25,851 nucleotides of DNA from Thiobacillus sp. (GCA_018780025.1 JADMKH010000021.1:1-25851), one strand, 5' to 3'. Positions 7,103-14,639 are shown, counted from the stretch's first letter. The notes: generated by a model not told the origin, from the sequence alone. Translations and numbers: made by a program.

Positions 7103-9031
7103 ATGACCGCCTCCGCCATCGCCCTTGTCGGCAATCCTAACGTCGGCAAATCCGTATTGTTCCATCGCCTGACCGGCGCTTATGTCAACGTCTCCAACTA
7201 CCCCGGCACCACGGTAGAAGTGGCGCGCGCATCGGCACGCTTCGATGCGGCGGTCGACCTGATCGACACGCCCGGCGTGCTGACGCTGCCGGCGCGCAGC
7301 GACGACGAGCGCGCCACCATGCACGCGCTGCTGCACGAACCCCTGCGCGCGGTGATCCAAGTCGGCGACGCCAAGAACCTGCGCCGCACGCTGACGCTGA
7401 CCGCGCTGCTGGCCGAACTGGGGGTACCTGCCGTGCTGGCGCTCAACATGCACGACGAAGCCAGCGCGCGCGGCGTCACGGTGGACGCCCAGGCGCTGTC
7501 GAACGCGCTCGGCATCCCGGTCGTGCCAACCGTCGCGACCGGCGGCGAGGGCATTGCGCAGCTCACACGCGCCCTGACCGACGCGCGCGCGCTGCAACCT
7601 CTGCTGCATTACGACACCGACACAGAGGCCGCCATTACCGACCTCGCCAATCGCATCACCCGGCACGCGCCCCATCCCCGGTTGAATGCACGCGGACTGG
7701 CCATTCTGTATCTGGGGCAGGACAGCGAGGTCGAAGCCTGGCTGGCTGAAGCTGCCGGAGACCAGATTACCGGCATGGCGTCGGCCCGCGCCGCCGCGCA
7801 GACCAAGGGGGTGATGCCCGCCGCCCTGGCGCACGAACGCGGCGAAGCCGCCGGCACGCTGACTGCCCGCGTCACCGCGCGCACCGCGCAAGCCAGCCCG
7901 CTGCTGGCGCACCGCATCGGCCAATTGATTATTCACCGCTTCTGGGCCTGGCCGATTCTGCTGGGCGTGCTGTTTGTCGTGTACGAATTTGTCGGCGTGT
8001 TTGGCGCGGGCACGCTGGTCGGGCTGATGGAAAACGATCTGTTCGGAAAGATTCTGAATCCGGCGGTTACAACGTTCGTGCGGGCGAATATTGGTGTGCC
8101 GTGGATCGCCGATCTGCTGGTCGGGGAATACGGCCTGTGGACCATGGGCATGACCTATGCGCTGGCGCTGATCCTGCCGATCGTCACCACTTTCTTCATC
8201 ATCTTTGGCCTGCTCGAAGACTCCGGCTATTTTGCCCGGCTGTCGGTGCTGGCCAACCGCCTGTTCAAGCTGATCGGCCTGAACGGCCGCGCCGTGCTGC
8301 CGATGGTGCTGGGGCTCGGCTGCGTCACCATGGCCACGCTCACCACGCGCATCCTGCACAGCCCGCGCGAGCGCCTGATCACTATCTTCCTCATGGCATT
8401 GGCCATCCCCTGCTCGGCGCAACTCGGCGTAGTGCTCGGCCTGCTGGGCGGCATTTCGTTTACCGCCACACTGATCTGGGTGGTGTCGATGGTGGGCGTG
8501 CTGATGCTGGCAGGCTTTCTCGCCGCCAAGCTGATTCCCGGCCGGCGCATCCCGCTGGTGACCGAAATGCCGCCGATCCGACTGCCCTTGTTCGGCAACG
8601 TCGCCAAAAAAACGGTTGGGCGAATCAAGTGGTATCTGATCGAGGTGATTCCGCTGTTCCTCCTGGGCACCCTCATCATGTTTCTGCTGAACCAGTTCGG
8701 CGCGCTGCCCGCCATCATCCGCGCCGGCGAGCCCTTGGTGTCGGGCTGGCTGGGACTGCCCCCGGAGGCCAGCGCCGCTTTCGTGATGGGCTTTCTGCGG
8801 CGCGACTTTGGCGCCACCGGCCTCTTTGCCCTCAGCCATCAGTTGTCGCCCATTCAGGCCGTGGTCGGCATGGTCACCATCACGCTATTTGTGCCGTGCA
8901 TTGCCAGCGTGATGATGATCGTGAAAGAGCAGGGCTGGAAAATCGCTGCGGCCATGATCGCCTTCATCGTCCCCTTCGCGTTTCTGATCGGCGGCCTGCT
9001 CAACCATCTGCTGCGGGCGGTGTGGGCATGA
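7103..9031 (+). CDS. feoB: Fe(II) transporter FeoB, divergent type
   Basis: FeoB is an inner-membrane ferrous iron importer with an N-terminal GTPase. G1 is GNPNVGKS (10-17), the G2 region is SNYPGTTVE (31-39), G3 is DTPG (55-58) and G4 is NMHD. After a helical linker (about 160-270) there are two Gate-type membrane units. The length of 642 residues is shorter than E. coli FeoB (773). The pore-region signature is unusual: about residues 404-413 read GLGCVTMATL where classical FeoB has GCNVPA, and PCSAQLGVV (about 435) and FLRRDFGATG (about 565) replace the classical equivalents. This fits a second FeoB subfamily. It overlaps feoA by 4 bp (ATGA). Confidence 0.93.
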   Translation: MTASAIALVGNPNVGKSVLFHRLTGAYVNVSNYPGTTVEVARASARFDAAVDLIDTPGVLTLPARSDDERATMHALLHEPLRAVIQVGDAKNLRRTLTLTALLAELGVPAVLALNMHDEASARGVTVDAQALSNALGIPVVPTVATGGEGIAQLTRALTDARALQPLLHYDTDTEAAITDLANRITRHAPHPRLNARGLAILYLGQDSEVEAWLAEAAGDQITGMASARAAAQTKGVMPAALAHERGEAAGTLTARVTARTAQASPLLAHRIGQLIIHRFWAWPILLGVLFVVYEFVGVFGAGTLVGLMENDLFGKILNPAVTTFVRANIGVPWIADLLVGEYGLWTMGMTYALALILPIVTTFFIIFGLLEDSGYFARLSVLANRLFKLIGLNGRAVLPMVLGLGCVTMATLTTRILHSPRERLITIFLMALAIPCSAQLGVVLGLLGGISFTATLIWVVSMVGVLMLAGFLAAKLIPGRRIPLVTEMPPIRLPLFGNVAKKTVGRIKWYLIEVIPLFLLGTLIMFLLNQFGALPAIIRAGEPLVSGWLGLPPEASAAFVMGFLRRDFGATGLFALSHQLSPIQAVVGMVTITLFVPCIASVMMIVKEQGWKIAAAMIAFIVPFAFLIGGLLNHLLRAVWA

Positions 9032-9276
9032 GCACACACGACCACAACGCCCGCGTACCGCTCGCTTTTCTGCTGCCCGGCGCCCGCGCGCAGGTCAATG
9101 CACTGGGCGACGAAATCGACGCAACCCAGCGCGAACAAATCCTCGCCTATGGCCTGGCGCCCGGCCGCCCCGTCACCGTGCTGCAGCAACATCCGATGAC
9201 GCTGGTGATGGTCGACGAGGTCGAACTGGCGCTGGAAAGCAGCGTGGCGCGTCATGTTTGGGTGACGCGCCGATGA
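9028..9276 (+). CDS. feoA: FeoA-domain protein
   Basis: The product has 82 residues from the ATG at 9028, which overlaps the feoB stop. It has the SH3-like FeoA fold pattern: L.PGARAQVNAL near the N-terminus, then REQILAYGLAPGRPVTVLQQHP, then a C-terminal strand LALESSVARHVWV. FeoA is a small cytosolic partner needed for full FeoB activity. Most Feo operons have feoA before feoB; here it comes after, translationally coupled. A longer open frame upstream is a feoB shadow. The next gene begins 130 bp later, a gap with a repeated GCCAGCCAGC (9345-9354 and 9360-9369) but no promoter I can defend. Confidence 0.9.
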   Translation: MSTHDHNARVPLAFLLPGARAQVNALGDEIDATQREQILAYGLAPGRPVTVLQQHPMTLVMVDEVELALESSVARHVWVTRR

Positions 9277-9406
9277 CCCCGCCGTCTTCACCGCAGCAAG
9301 CCAGATAGCGGGTTTATCCATTCCGCATTACGTTCACCCACCCCGCCAGCCAGCCATTTGCCAGCCAGCTTGAACACAACATTTTTTCAAACTGCAAGGA
9401 AGCAAC

Positions 9407-10351
9407 ATGGCTCAACCATTCAAGGCACACCTGGCGGTGCTCACAGCCGCCCTGTTCTCACTCCCGGTCGCGGCTGACGAAAACCTGCTCGGTTATGTGT
9501 CTGGCGCGGAAACACTGCCCAAAGGCGCGAGTGAAGCCTATTTATTCTTGACCCATCGCGGGGACAAGGGACAAGGCCGCTACACGGCCAACGACGTCAG
9601 CGCCGAGTACGAATACGGCCTGACGCACCGGCTGACCGCTTCGCTCGAACTCAAGGGCCAGTCGATCGACACCCAGGGGCTGGTGATCGACGGTTATCTT
9701 CCCGGTGCCAATAACTACGGACTCAAGCCTTCCGGCGTCGAGGCCAAGCTCAAGTACAACTTCCTCAGCGCGGCCAAGGACCCGGTCGGACTGTCGGGCA
9801 CGCTGGCGCTGGTTCAACTGTGGCGCGACCCGCACTCCGGCCAGGACAAGGACACGACCAAGGCGGAGTTCGGCCTGCAACTGCAAAAGCTGCTGCTGGA
9901 CGATCAGCTCACCCTGGTCGCCAACACCGGCATCGAAGCCACCTACGCCAAGCGCGCGCCGCTGGACGCGGCCACCCAGGCGAGCGCCGACGCGGCAATG
10001 CAGACGTTGACCGGCGATCCTGGCGCGACCTTCGAGTGGCCCACCCGGCCGGAAATGGAAATCGAATTCAAGCTCGGCGCGGGCGCCTCCTACCGCTTTG
10101 CGCCCAACTGGTCGGCCGGGATGGAAGCGCTGTACGAAACCGAATTCGAGACCGAGGTCGGACAGGAACGCTGGAGCGTCTTCGCCGGCCCCTCGATCCA
10201 CTACGGCGGCAAGCAATGGTGGGCCACGCTGACCTGGTTCGAGCAGCTGGCGGGCGGCAAGGAGCAATACATCAACCAGGCCGCCGACACCCTGCACCTG
10301 ATCGAAAAAACCCGGCACGAGCTGCGCTTCAAGCTCGGCTACAACTTCTGA
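9407..10351 (+). CDS. Predicted outer-membrane beta-barrel protein of unknown function
   Basis: The product has 314 residues. A Sec signal peptide ends near VAA-DEN (residue 23). The mature part starts ENLLGYVSGAETLPKGASE and is made of alternating short amphipathic strands with many aromatic ends, finishing YNF, a C-terminal phenylalanine as expected for BamA-inserted barrels. The conserved-looking N-terminus resembles a family I recall as DUF6662, but I cannot verify that. It lies 10 bp before the FMN-binding gene and so is probably co-transcribed with it, and it follows feoBA. A role as a pore or surface component of iron reduction is an inference from neighbours. AAGGAAG before the ATG is a good ribosome site. 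Confidence 0.85.
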   Translation: MAQPFKAHLAVLTAALFSLPVAADENLLGYVSGAETLPKGASEAYLFLTHRGDKGQGRYTANDVSAEYEYGLTHRLTASLELKGQSIDTQGLVIDGYLPGANNYGLKPSGVEAKLKYNFLSAAKDPVGLSGTLALVQLWRDPHSGQDKDTTKAEFGLQLQKLLLDDQLTLVANTGIEATYAKRAPLDAATQASADAAMQTLTGDPGATFEWPTRPEMEIEFKLGAGASYRFAPNWSAGMEALYETEFETEVGQERWSVFAGPSIHYGGKQWWATLTWFEQLAGGKEQYINQAADTLHLIEKTRHELRFKLGYNF

Positions 10352-10361
10352 GGAAACGACC

Positions 10362-10901
10362 ATGCAACATCCACCCGTGTGGCTGATCGCTCCTGCCATC
10401 GTCGCTTTTGCCGCCGCGCCGGCGTACGCCGTGCAGTATCTGAATATCGAGCAGGCGCAAAAGCAGTTCTTTCCCCAGGCCGACAGCTTCGCGTCGTCGC
10501 CGCTGGAACTCACGGCCGAACAAAAAGCCTTTGTCGAGAAGGTCGCCGGCGTAAGAATGCGTTACGCCAAACAGCCGGTCTGGAAGGTGCTCGATAACGG
10601 CAAACCCGTCGGCTGGGTGGTGCAGGACGAAGTGTTCGGCAAGCATGAGTTCATCACTTATGCGGTCGCCCTCGACACCGCCGGCACTGTGCTCGGCGTG
10701 GAGATACTCGACTACCGCGAAACCCACGGCCGCGAAATTCGCAACGCCAACTGGCGCGCGCAGTTCAACGGCAAAAAGCACGGCGCGCCGCTGCGGCTGG
10801 ACAACGACATCCAGAATATCAGCGGCGCCACGCTGTCGTGCAAGCACATCAGCGAAGGGGTGCGCCGCATCCTCGCGCTGCACGAGGCAGCCTTGAAGTG
10901 A
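10362..10901 (+). CDS. Exported FMN-binding domain protein
   Basis: This 179-residue protein has a Sec signal peptide cleaved near AYA-VQ (residue 23) and a C-terminal FMN-binding domain of the RnfG/NqrC type. The flavin attachment motif SGATLS is at 154-159, with Thr157 the likely acceptor of covalent FMN. The Asp often found three residues before this motif is Gln151 here. The partner enzyme ApbE is encoded directly after, overlapping by 4 bp (GTGA), which is strong support for flavinylation. The protein probably carries electrons in the periplasm. Being free of Rnf or Nqr neighbours, it is not part of those pumps; the iron genes and the downstream membrane protein suggest ferric reduction. 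Confidence 0.9.
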   Translation: MQHPPVWLIAPAIVAFAAAPAYAVQYLNIEQAQKQFFPQADSFASSPLELTAEQKAFVEKVAGVRMRYAKQPVWKVLDNGKPVGWVVQDEVFGKHEFITYAVALDTAGTVLGVEILDYRETHGREIRNANWRAQFNGKKHGAPLRLDNDIQNISGATLSCKHISEGVRRILALHEAALK

Positions 10902-11857
10902 ATCGCGCCGCCGCCTCTCCGCAGCATGACCACACGCTGACGCGCGCGCGGCCGCTGCTGGGCACGCTGGTGGAAATCAGCGTGCGCGGCGCATCGACAC
11001 ACGCACTGAATACAGCGATCGAACAGGCCTTTGCGGCAGTGGAACGCATTCAGACTCTGATGAGTTACCACGATCTGACATCCGACGTGTCGCGCCTCAA
11101 CCGCAGCGGAACAACGGGCATCACGGTCGACCCCCATACCTGGTTCGTGCTGGATACCGCGCGCACCCTTGCTGCGGTGAGCAACGGATTGTTCGACATC
11201 AGCATCGCGCCGGAACTGGTGCGTGCGGGGTATCTACCGCAACACACCGATTTCGCCTCTGCTGACGCCGCAGCGAACTGGCGGCACATCGAATTGCTGC
11301 CCGATCATCGCGTACGCCTGAGCCGTCCCATGCACATCGACCTCGGCGGCATCGCCAAAGGTTATGCGGTCGACTGCGCAATCCTTGCCCTGCAAGACGC
11401 CGGCATGCAGGCGGGCCGGGTCAATGCAGGCGGCGATCTGCGCGTATTTGGCGAAGCGGCGGAAACCATCCACGTGCGCCACCCGGGGGCAGCCACCCAG
11501 CTGCTCCCGCTGTGCCAATTGCGCGAGGGCGCCGTGGCCACCTCGGCGCCGTATTACAGCCAGCGCCAGGTCAATGGCTGTGTGGCCTCGCCGCTGATCA
11601 ACGCGGCCACGCGCCAGCCCTGCACCGACACCCGCAGCGTGAGCGTGCTGGCCGATTGCTGCATGCTGGCCGACGCCCTCACCAAAGTGGTATTCGCCGC
11701 GCCCACCCGGGCCATCGCCGTACTCCAGCATTTTGCTGCTCACGCCGCGGTGATCGACGCCGATCCCCGTTTGCCCGCGCAATACCGGGTGCGTCTGTCC
11801 GAACCCACGGGCTGGCGCGATGCGCTTCAAACTGAACCGGAGGCCGTTGCCGCATGA
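10898..11857 (+). CDS. apbE: FAD:protein FMN transferase ApbE
   Basis: ApbE uses FAD and Mg to attach FMN to a Thr or Ser of target proteins. The 319-residue protein shows the family pattern: RARPLLGTLVEISV near the start, HIDLGGIAKGYAVD (about 147-160), VNAGGDLRVFG, and ADALTKVVFA near the C-terminus. The start is a GTG at 10898 overlapping the FMN-protein stop; the frame runs further back to 10838, but that part is a shadow. Neither start gives a signal peptide or lipobox, unlike classical periplasmic ApbE lipoproteins. The target is almost certainly the preceding FMN-binding protein. It overlaps the next gene by 4 bp. Confidence 0.92.
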   Translation: MNRAAASPQHDHTLTRARPLLGTLVEISVRGASTHALNTAIEQAFAAVERIQTLMSYHDLTSDVSRLNRSGTTGITVDPHTWFVLDTARTLAAVSNGLFDISIAPELVRAGYLPQHTDFASADAAANWRHIELLPDHRVRLSRPMHIDLGGIAKGYAVDCAILALQDAGMQAGRVNAGGDLRVFGEAAETIHVRHPGAATQLLPLCQLREGAVATSAPYYSQRQVNGCVASPLINAATRQPCTDTRSVSVLADCCMLADALTKVVFAAPTRAIAVLQHFAAHAAVIDADPRLPAQYRVRLSEPTGWRDALQTEPEAVAA

Positions 11858-12303
11858 CACGCCATCATCCGCTCCCCATCCGCATGGGTACCCGCCACAA
11901 ACGCGCGCTGTATGGCATCGTGCTCGCGCTGTGGGCATCGGGCGCGCTGTGGCTGCTGTTTCATTATTTCCTGCGCGTGCCGGGCGACTTCGGCGACGCT
12001 GCCCACCCGCTGGAAGCCTGGTGGCTGCGCCTGCACGGGCTGATGGCCTTCGCCTCGCTGGTGGCCATCGGTTCGGTGCTGCCCATCCACGCCCGCCGTG
12101 CCTGGCAACTCAACAAGAACCGACGCTCCGGTTTGGCCATGAAAGCGTATCTGCTATGGCTCGCGCTCACCGGCTACGCGCTGTATTACTTCTTGTCCGA
12201 AGCCAGCGAAGCCTGGCTGCCGCTCGCCCACTGGATTGCCGGACTCGCGCTGCCGCTGGCGGGACTGCTGCATGTTCGCCTGGGGCGCCGCCGCACCGTT
12301 TGA
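11854..12303 (+). CDS. Four-helix membrane protein, possible diheme cytochrome b
   Basis: The protein has 149 residues with helices near 17-41, 60-79, 96-114 and 124-143. The positive-inside rule places both ends in the cytosol. His61 and His126 then sit at the periplasmic ends of helices 2 and 4, and His79 and His140 at their cytoplasmic ends. This is the arrangement expected for two bis-histidine hemes stacked across the membrane; His37 in helix 1 is a further candidate. I cannot name the family. The ATG overlaps the apbE stop (ATGA), so it is translated with apbE and the FMN protein. A likely job is to pass electrons from quinol or the cytosol to the periplasmic flavoprotein. Heme binding is inferred, not shown. 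Confidence 0.85.
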   Translation: MTRHHPLPIRMGTRHKRALYGIVLALWASGALWLLFHYFLRVPGDFGDAAHPLEAWWLRLHGLMAFASLVAIGSVLPIHARRAWQLNKNRRSGLAMKAYLLWLALTGYALYYFLSEASEAWLPLAHWIAGLALPLAGLLHVRLGRRRTV

Positions 12304-12374
12304 TTTTTTAACCGCCAGCCACGGGCGTCCGCCCCAGCCAGCCCTTTTCTCAACTTGAACCAAAGGGAATCACC

Positions 12375-13598
12375 ATGAAGCATCCATTGATTCGCGCCGC
12401 GCTCGCGACCGCTGTCTTATCGACTCTGCAATCCCCGGCCTGGGCCGACATAAGCGTGGAAGAACGCCTTAAGGCGATGGAAACCCGCATGAACGCACTC
12501 GAAACGGAAAACCAGGCGCTCAAGGGCCAACTCAAGTCCACCGCACAACAAGTCGCGGCCACCTCCGAGCAAGTGGAAAAAGTCGTCAGCAAACCCTCGA
12601 CCGGGATGGCGTCGTGGGCCGAAAAAACCCGCATCGGCGGCTACGGCGAACTGCATTACAACACGCTGGAGGGCAAGGGCGGCGCTGCCGACAAGGACGA
12701 AATCGATTTGCACCGCTTCGTGCTGTTTCTCGGCCACACCTTCAACGAGCGCACCCGTTTCTTCTCCGAACTGGAAGTCGAGCACAGCATCGCGGGCGAA
12801 GGCAAAAAAGGCGAGATCGAGCTTGAACAGGCTTACGTTGAATTCGACCTCAATGAGAATCACCGCGCCAAGGCGGGCCTGTTCATGCTGCCCGTCGGCA
12901 TCATGAACGAAACCCACGAGCCACCGGCTTTTTACGGCGTCGAGCGCAACCCGGTAGAAAAAGACATCATTCCCGCCACCTGGTGGGCGGGTGGCGCCGC
13001 CCTCTCCGGGCAACTGGGCGACAGCTTCAGCTATGACTTCGCCATCCACGAAGGCCTCGCCACCACCGCAGCCAAGGGCTACAAACCGCGCGACGGCCGC
13101 CAGAAAACCAGCGAAGCCCGCGCCAGCAACTTCGCTACCACCGCTCGTCTGAAGTGGACCGGCCTGCCTGGCGTCGAACTCGGCGGCACCATCCAGCACC
13201 AGAGCGATATCACCCAAGGGCTGGATGCCGCAGCGGGCAGCGCCAACCTCTACGAACTACACGGCGTCCTGAACAAGGGCCCGTTTACCCTCAAGGCCTT
13301 GTATGCGCAATGGGATCTGGACGGCAGCGGCCCCGCGTCCATCGGCGCCGACAAGCAAAACGGCTGGTATATCGAGCCTTCTTACAAGCTGTCCGAGCAG
13401 TGGGGCGTGTTTGCACGATACAACCTGTGGGACAACAAGGCAGGCGACGCCGTCGGCAGCAAGAAGAAGCAGATCGATGCCGGCGTGAACTGGAAGCCCC
13501 ATCCCGATGTGGTGCTGAAGGCCGATTACCAGCGCCAGGACAACGACGACGGCAAGAACCAGAACGGTTTCAACCTCGGGGTCGGCTACCAGTTCTGA
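12375..13598 (+). CDS. OprP/OprO-like outer-membrane porin
   Basis: The product has 407 residues. A signal peptide is cleaved near AWA-DIS (residue 24). A short coiled coil follows (about 27-72, VEERLKAMETRMNALETEN), as in trimeric porins that anchor to the cell wall or stabilise the trimer. The rest is a beta barrel that begins RIGGYGELHYN and ends GVGYQF with the terminal Phe. The phrases GLFMLPVGIMNETHEPP and ATWWAGG are typical of the Porin_O_P family. Members take up phosphate, pyrophosphate or other anions; the substrate here is unknown. It starts 71 bp after the four-helix gene with AAAGGGA as ribosome site, and may belong to the same transcript. Confidence 0.88.
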   Translation: MKHPLIRAALATAVLSTLQSPAWADISVEERLKAMETRMNALETENQALKGQLKSTAQQVAATSEQVEKVVSKPSTGMASWAEKTRIGGYGELHYNTLEGKGGAADKDEIDLHRFVLFLGHTFNERTRFFSELEVEHSIAGEGKKGEIELEQAYVEFDLNENHRAKAGLFMLPVGIMNETHEPPAFYGVERNPVEKDIIPATWWAGGAALSGQLGDSFSYDFAIHEGLATTAAKGYKPRDGRQKTSEARASNFATTARLKWTGLPGVELGGTIQHQSDITQGLDAAAGSANLYELHGVLNKGPFTLKALYAQWDLDGSGPASIGADKQNGWYIEPSYKLSEQWGVFARYNLWDNKAGDAVGSKKKQIDAGVNWKPHPDVVLKADYQRQDNDDGKNQNGFNLGVGYQF

Positions 13599-13611
13599 CG
13601 CGTGGGTCGCG

Positions 13612-13634
13612 GGCGGGGGGGCTATCCACCCGCC
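13612..13634 (+). terminator. GC-rich hairpin after the porin gene
   Basis: GGCGGGGGG (13612-13620) pairs with CCACCCGCC (13626-13634) around GCTAT, with a single G-A mismatch. No T tract follows, so it could be a weak terminator or a 3' mRNA stabiliser. It separates the porin from bfd. Confidence 0.4.
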
Positions 13635-13690
13635 TGTTCACGCCGAACGACCGGTCTGAACGGGAAGGCCGAGTGGCTCCACAATAGTTA

Positions 13691-13719
13691 TTGACAATTA
13701 TTCTCATTCGCTCCATGAT
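13691..13719 (+). promoter_or_regulatory. Promoter of bfd
   Basis: A perfect -35 TTGACA (13691-13696) with CATGAT (13714-13719) after 17 bp as a 4/6 match to the -10. It lies about 35 bp before the bfd ATG and is overlapped by a Fur-type box. Confidence 0.6.
13692..13706. promoter_or_regulatory. Fur-type box before bfd
   Basis: TGACAATTATTCTCA matches TGATAATNATTATCA at 12 of 14 informative positions and covers the -35 of the bfd promoter. Fur repression of bfd is well known in other proteobacteria, because Bfd releases iron from storage when iron is scarce. Confidence 0.82.
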
Positions 13720-13753
13720 ACGCACATCAACACACCCGCCATGAGGTTTCATC

Positions 13754-13966
13754 ATGTACGTTTGCCTTTGCCACAATGTGACCGATACCGATATTCGCCA
13801 CCTGGTTCGAACCCAGGGCGTGGATTCGATGCGCGAATTGCGTGAGCACCTTGGCGTCGCTACACAGTGCGGGAAATGTGCGAAATGTGCCAAGGACGTG
13901 CTGCGCGATGCGGTACACGAAGCGCGCTGCGAGTCAGGCTGCTCCGGCTTGTTGGTAGCCGCCTGA
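13754..13966 (+). CDS. bfd: Bacterioferritin-associated ferredoxin Bfd
   Basis: This 70-residue protein has the Bfd cysteine set C4, C6, C39 and C42, which binds a [2Fe-2S] cluster with the unusual CxC plus CxxC spacing. Bfd docks on bacterioferritin and passes electrons to its heme so that stored ferric iron is reduced and released. A further Cys45 next to the cluster and C59/C63 in the tail are extra. bfr follows 171 bp downstream but is behind a terminator and probably has its own promoter, which fits opposite iron responses for release and storage. Confidence 0.95.
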   Translation: MYVCLCHNVTDTDIRHLVRTQGVDSMRELREHLGVATQCGKCAKCAKDVLRDAVHEARCESGCSGLLVAA

Positions 13967-14010
13967 ACATGATCAGTCGATAACCCGCCCCCTTCCCGCT
14001 TCCTCTCTCA

Positions 14011-14047
14011 AACCCGCGCCCAAGCTTGCTTTGCGCGGGTTTTCTCT
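14011..14047 (+). terminator. Intrinsic terminator of bfd
   Basis: AACCCGCGC (14011-14019) pairs perfectly with GCGCGGGTT (14033-14041) around a 13-nt loop, followed by TTCTCTT. The bfr promoter overlaps it. Confidence 0.8.
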
Positions 14048-14053
14048 TAGAAT
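14026..14053 (+). promoter_or_regulatory. Candidate promoter of bfr
   Basis: TTGCTT (14026-14031) and TAGAAT (14048-14053) with a 16-bp spacer, about 85 bp before the bfr ATG. The -35 lies inside the loop of the bfd terminator. No Fur box is seen on it, so bfr could be expressed when bfd is repressed. Confidence 0.5.
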
Positions 14054-14137
14054 GAGTGTCACCCGTTCGCCCATTAGCCAACCTCTCGCCAAGCCAACGG
14101 CTTCTCGCGGGCCTATCCAATCACCAGGAGTCCAGCC

Positions 14138-14617
14138 ATGAAAGGCGATAAAAAAGTCATCCAGTACCTGAACAAGGCGCTGACCGTCGAGCTCACCGCC
14201 ATCAACCAGTATTTTCTGCATGCCCGCATGTACAAGAACTGGGGCCTTCTTGCCCTCGGCAAGCACGAATACGATGAATCCATCGAGGAAATGCACCACG
14301 CCGACAAGCTGATCGAGCGCATTCTGTTCCTCGAAGGCCTACCCAACCTGCAGGACCTGAGCAAGCTCCTGATCGGCGAAAACGTGGCAGAATGCCTGGC
14401 CTGCGACCTCAAACTCGAGCACACAGGCCGCGCGTTGTACGTGGAAGCGATTGCCCACTGCGAGTCGGTCAAGGATTACGTCTCGCGCGACATGCTGGTC
14501 GGCATCCAGTCCGACACCGAAGAGCACATCGACTATCTGGAAACCCAACTCGATCTGCTCAAGCGCATGGGCGAACAGAATTACATGCAGACCGCTGCCG
14601 GCCCGATCGAAAGCTGA
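14138..14617 (+). CDS. bfr: Bacterioferritin, heme-binding subunit
   Basis: The 159-residue protein is bacterioferritin from end to end (starts MKGDKKVIQYLNKAL). It should form a 24-subunit cage that oxidises Fe(II) and stores ferric mineral. Met52, the axial heme ligand shared by two subunits, is present. Ferroxidase ligands Glu18, Glu51, His54, Glu94 and His130 are present, but position 127, Glu in the E. coli protein, is Thr here (TEEH at 127-130). Glu128 could partly compensate, or a second subunit elsewhere could supply full sites. I recall Thr at this place in other betaproteobacterial Bfr proteins. A good ribosome site (CCAGGAG) precedes the ATG. Confidence 0.95.
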   Translation: MKGDKKVIQYLNKALTVELTAINQYFLHARMYKNWGLLALGKHEYDESIEEMHHADKLIERILFLEGLPNLQDLSKLLIGENVAECLACDLKLEHTGRALYVEAIAHCESVKDYVSRDMLVGIQSDTEEHIDYLETQLDLLKRMGEQNYMQTAAGPIES

Positions 14618-14639
14618 AACCGCTTCAATACTGCGAATC

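Noticed and set aside
7013..8839. A 608-residue open frame on the minus strand across feoB
   Set aside because: It is rich in His, Gln, Arg and Gly with no domain, and lies wholly opposite a clear FeoB. It is a GC-rich antisense shadow.
9345..9369. Direct repeat GCCAGCCAGC twice, 15 bp apart, before the outer-membrane protein gene
   Set aside because: It is short and low in complexity, with no third copy and no promoter around it; chance in GC-rich DNA is likely.
10362..10901. FMN-binding protein as part of an Rnf, Nqr or NosR complex
   Set aside because: No other subunit of those complexes is in the window, and apbE plus a small four-helix protein are the direct neighbours.
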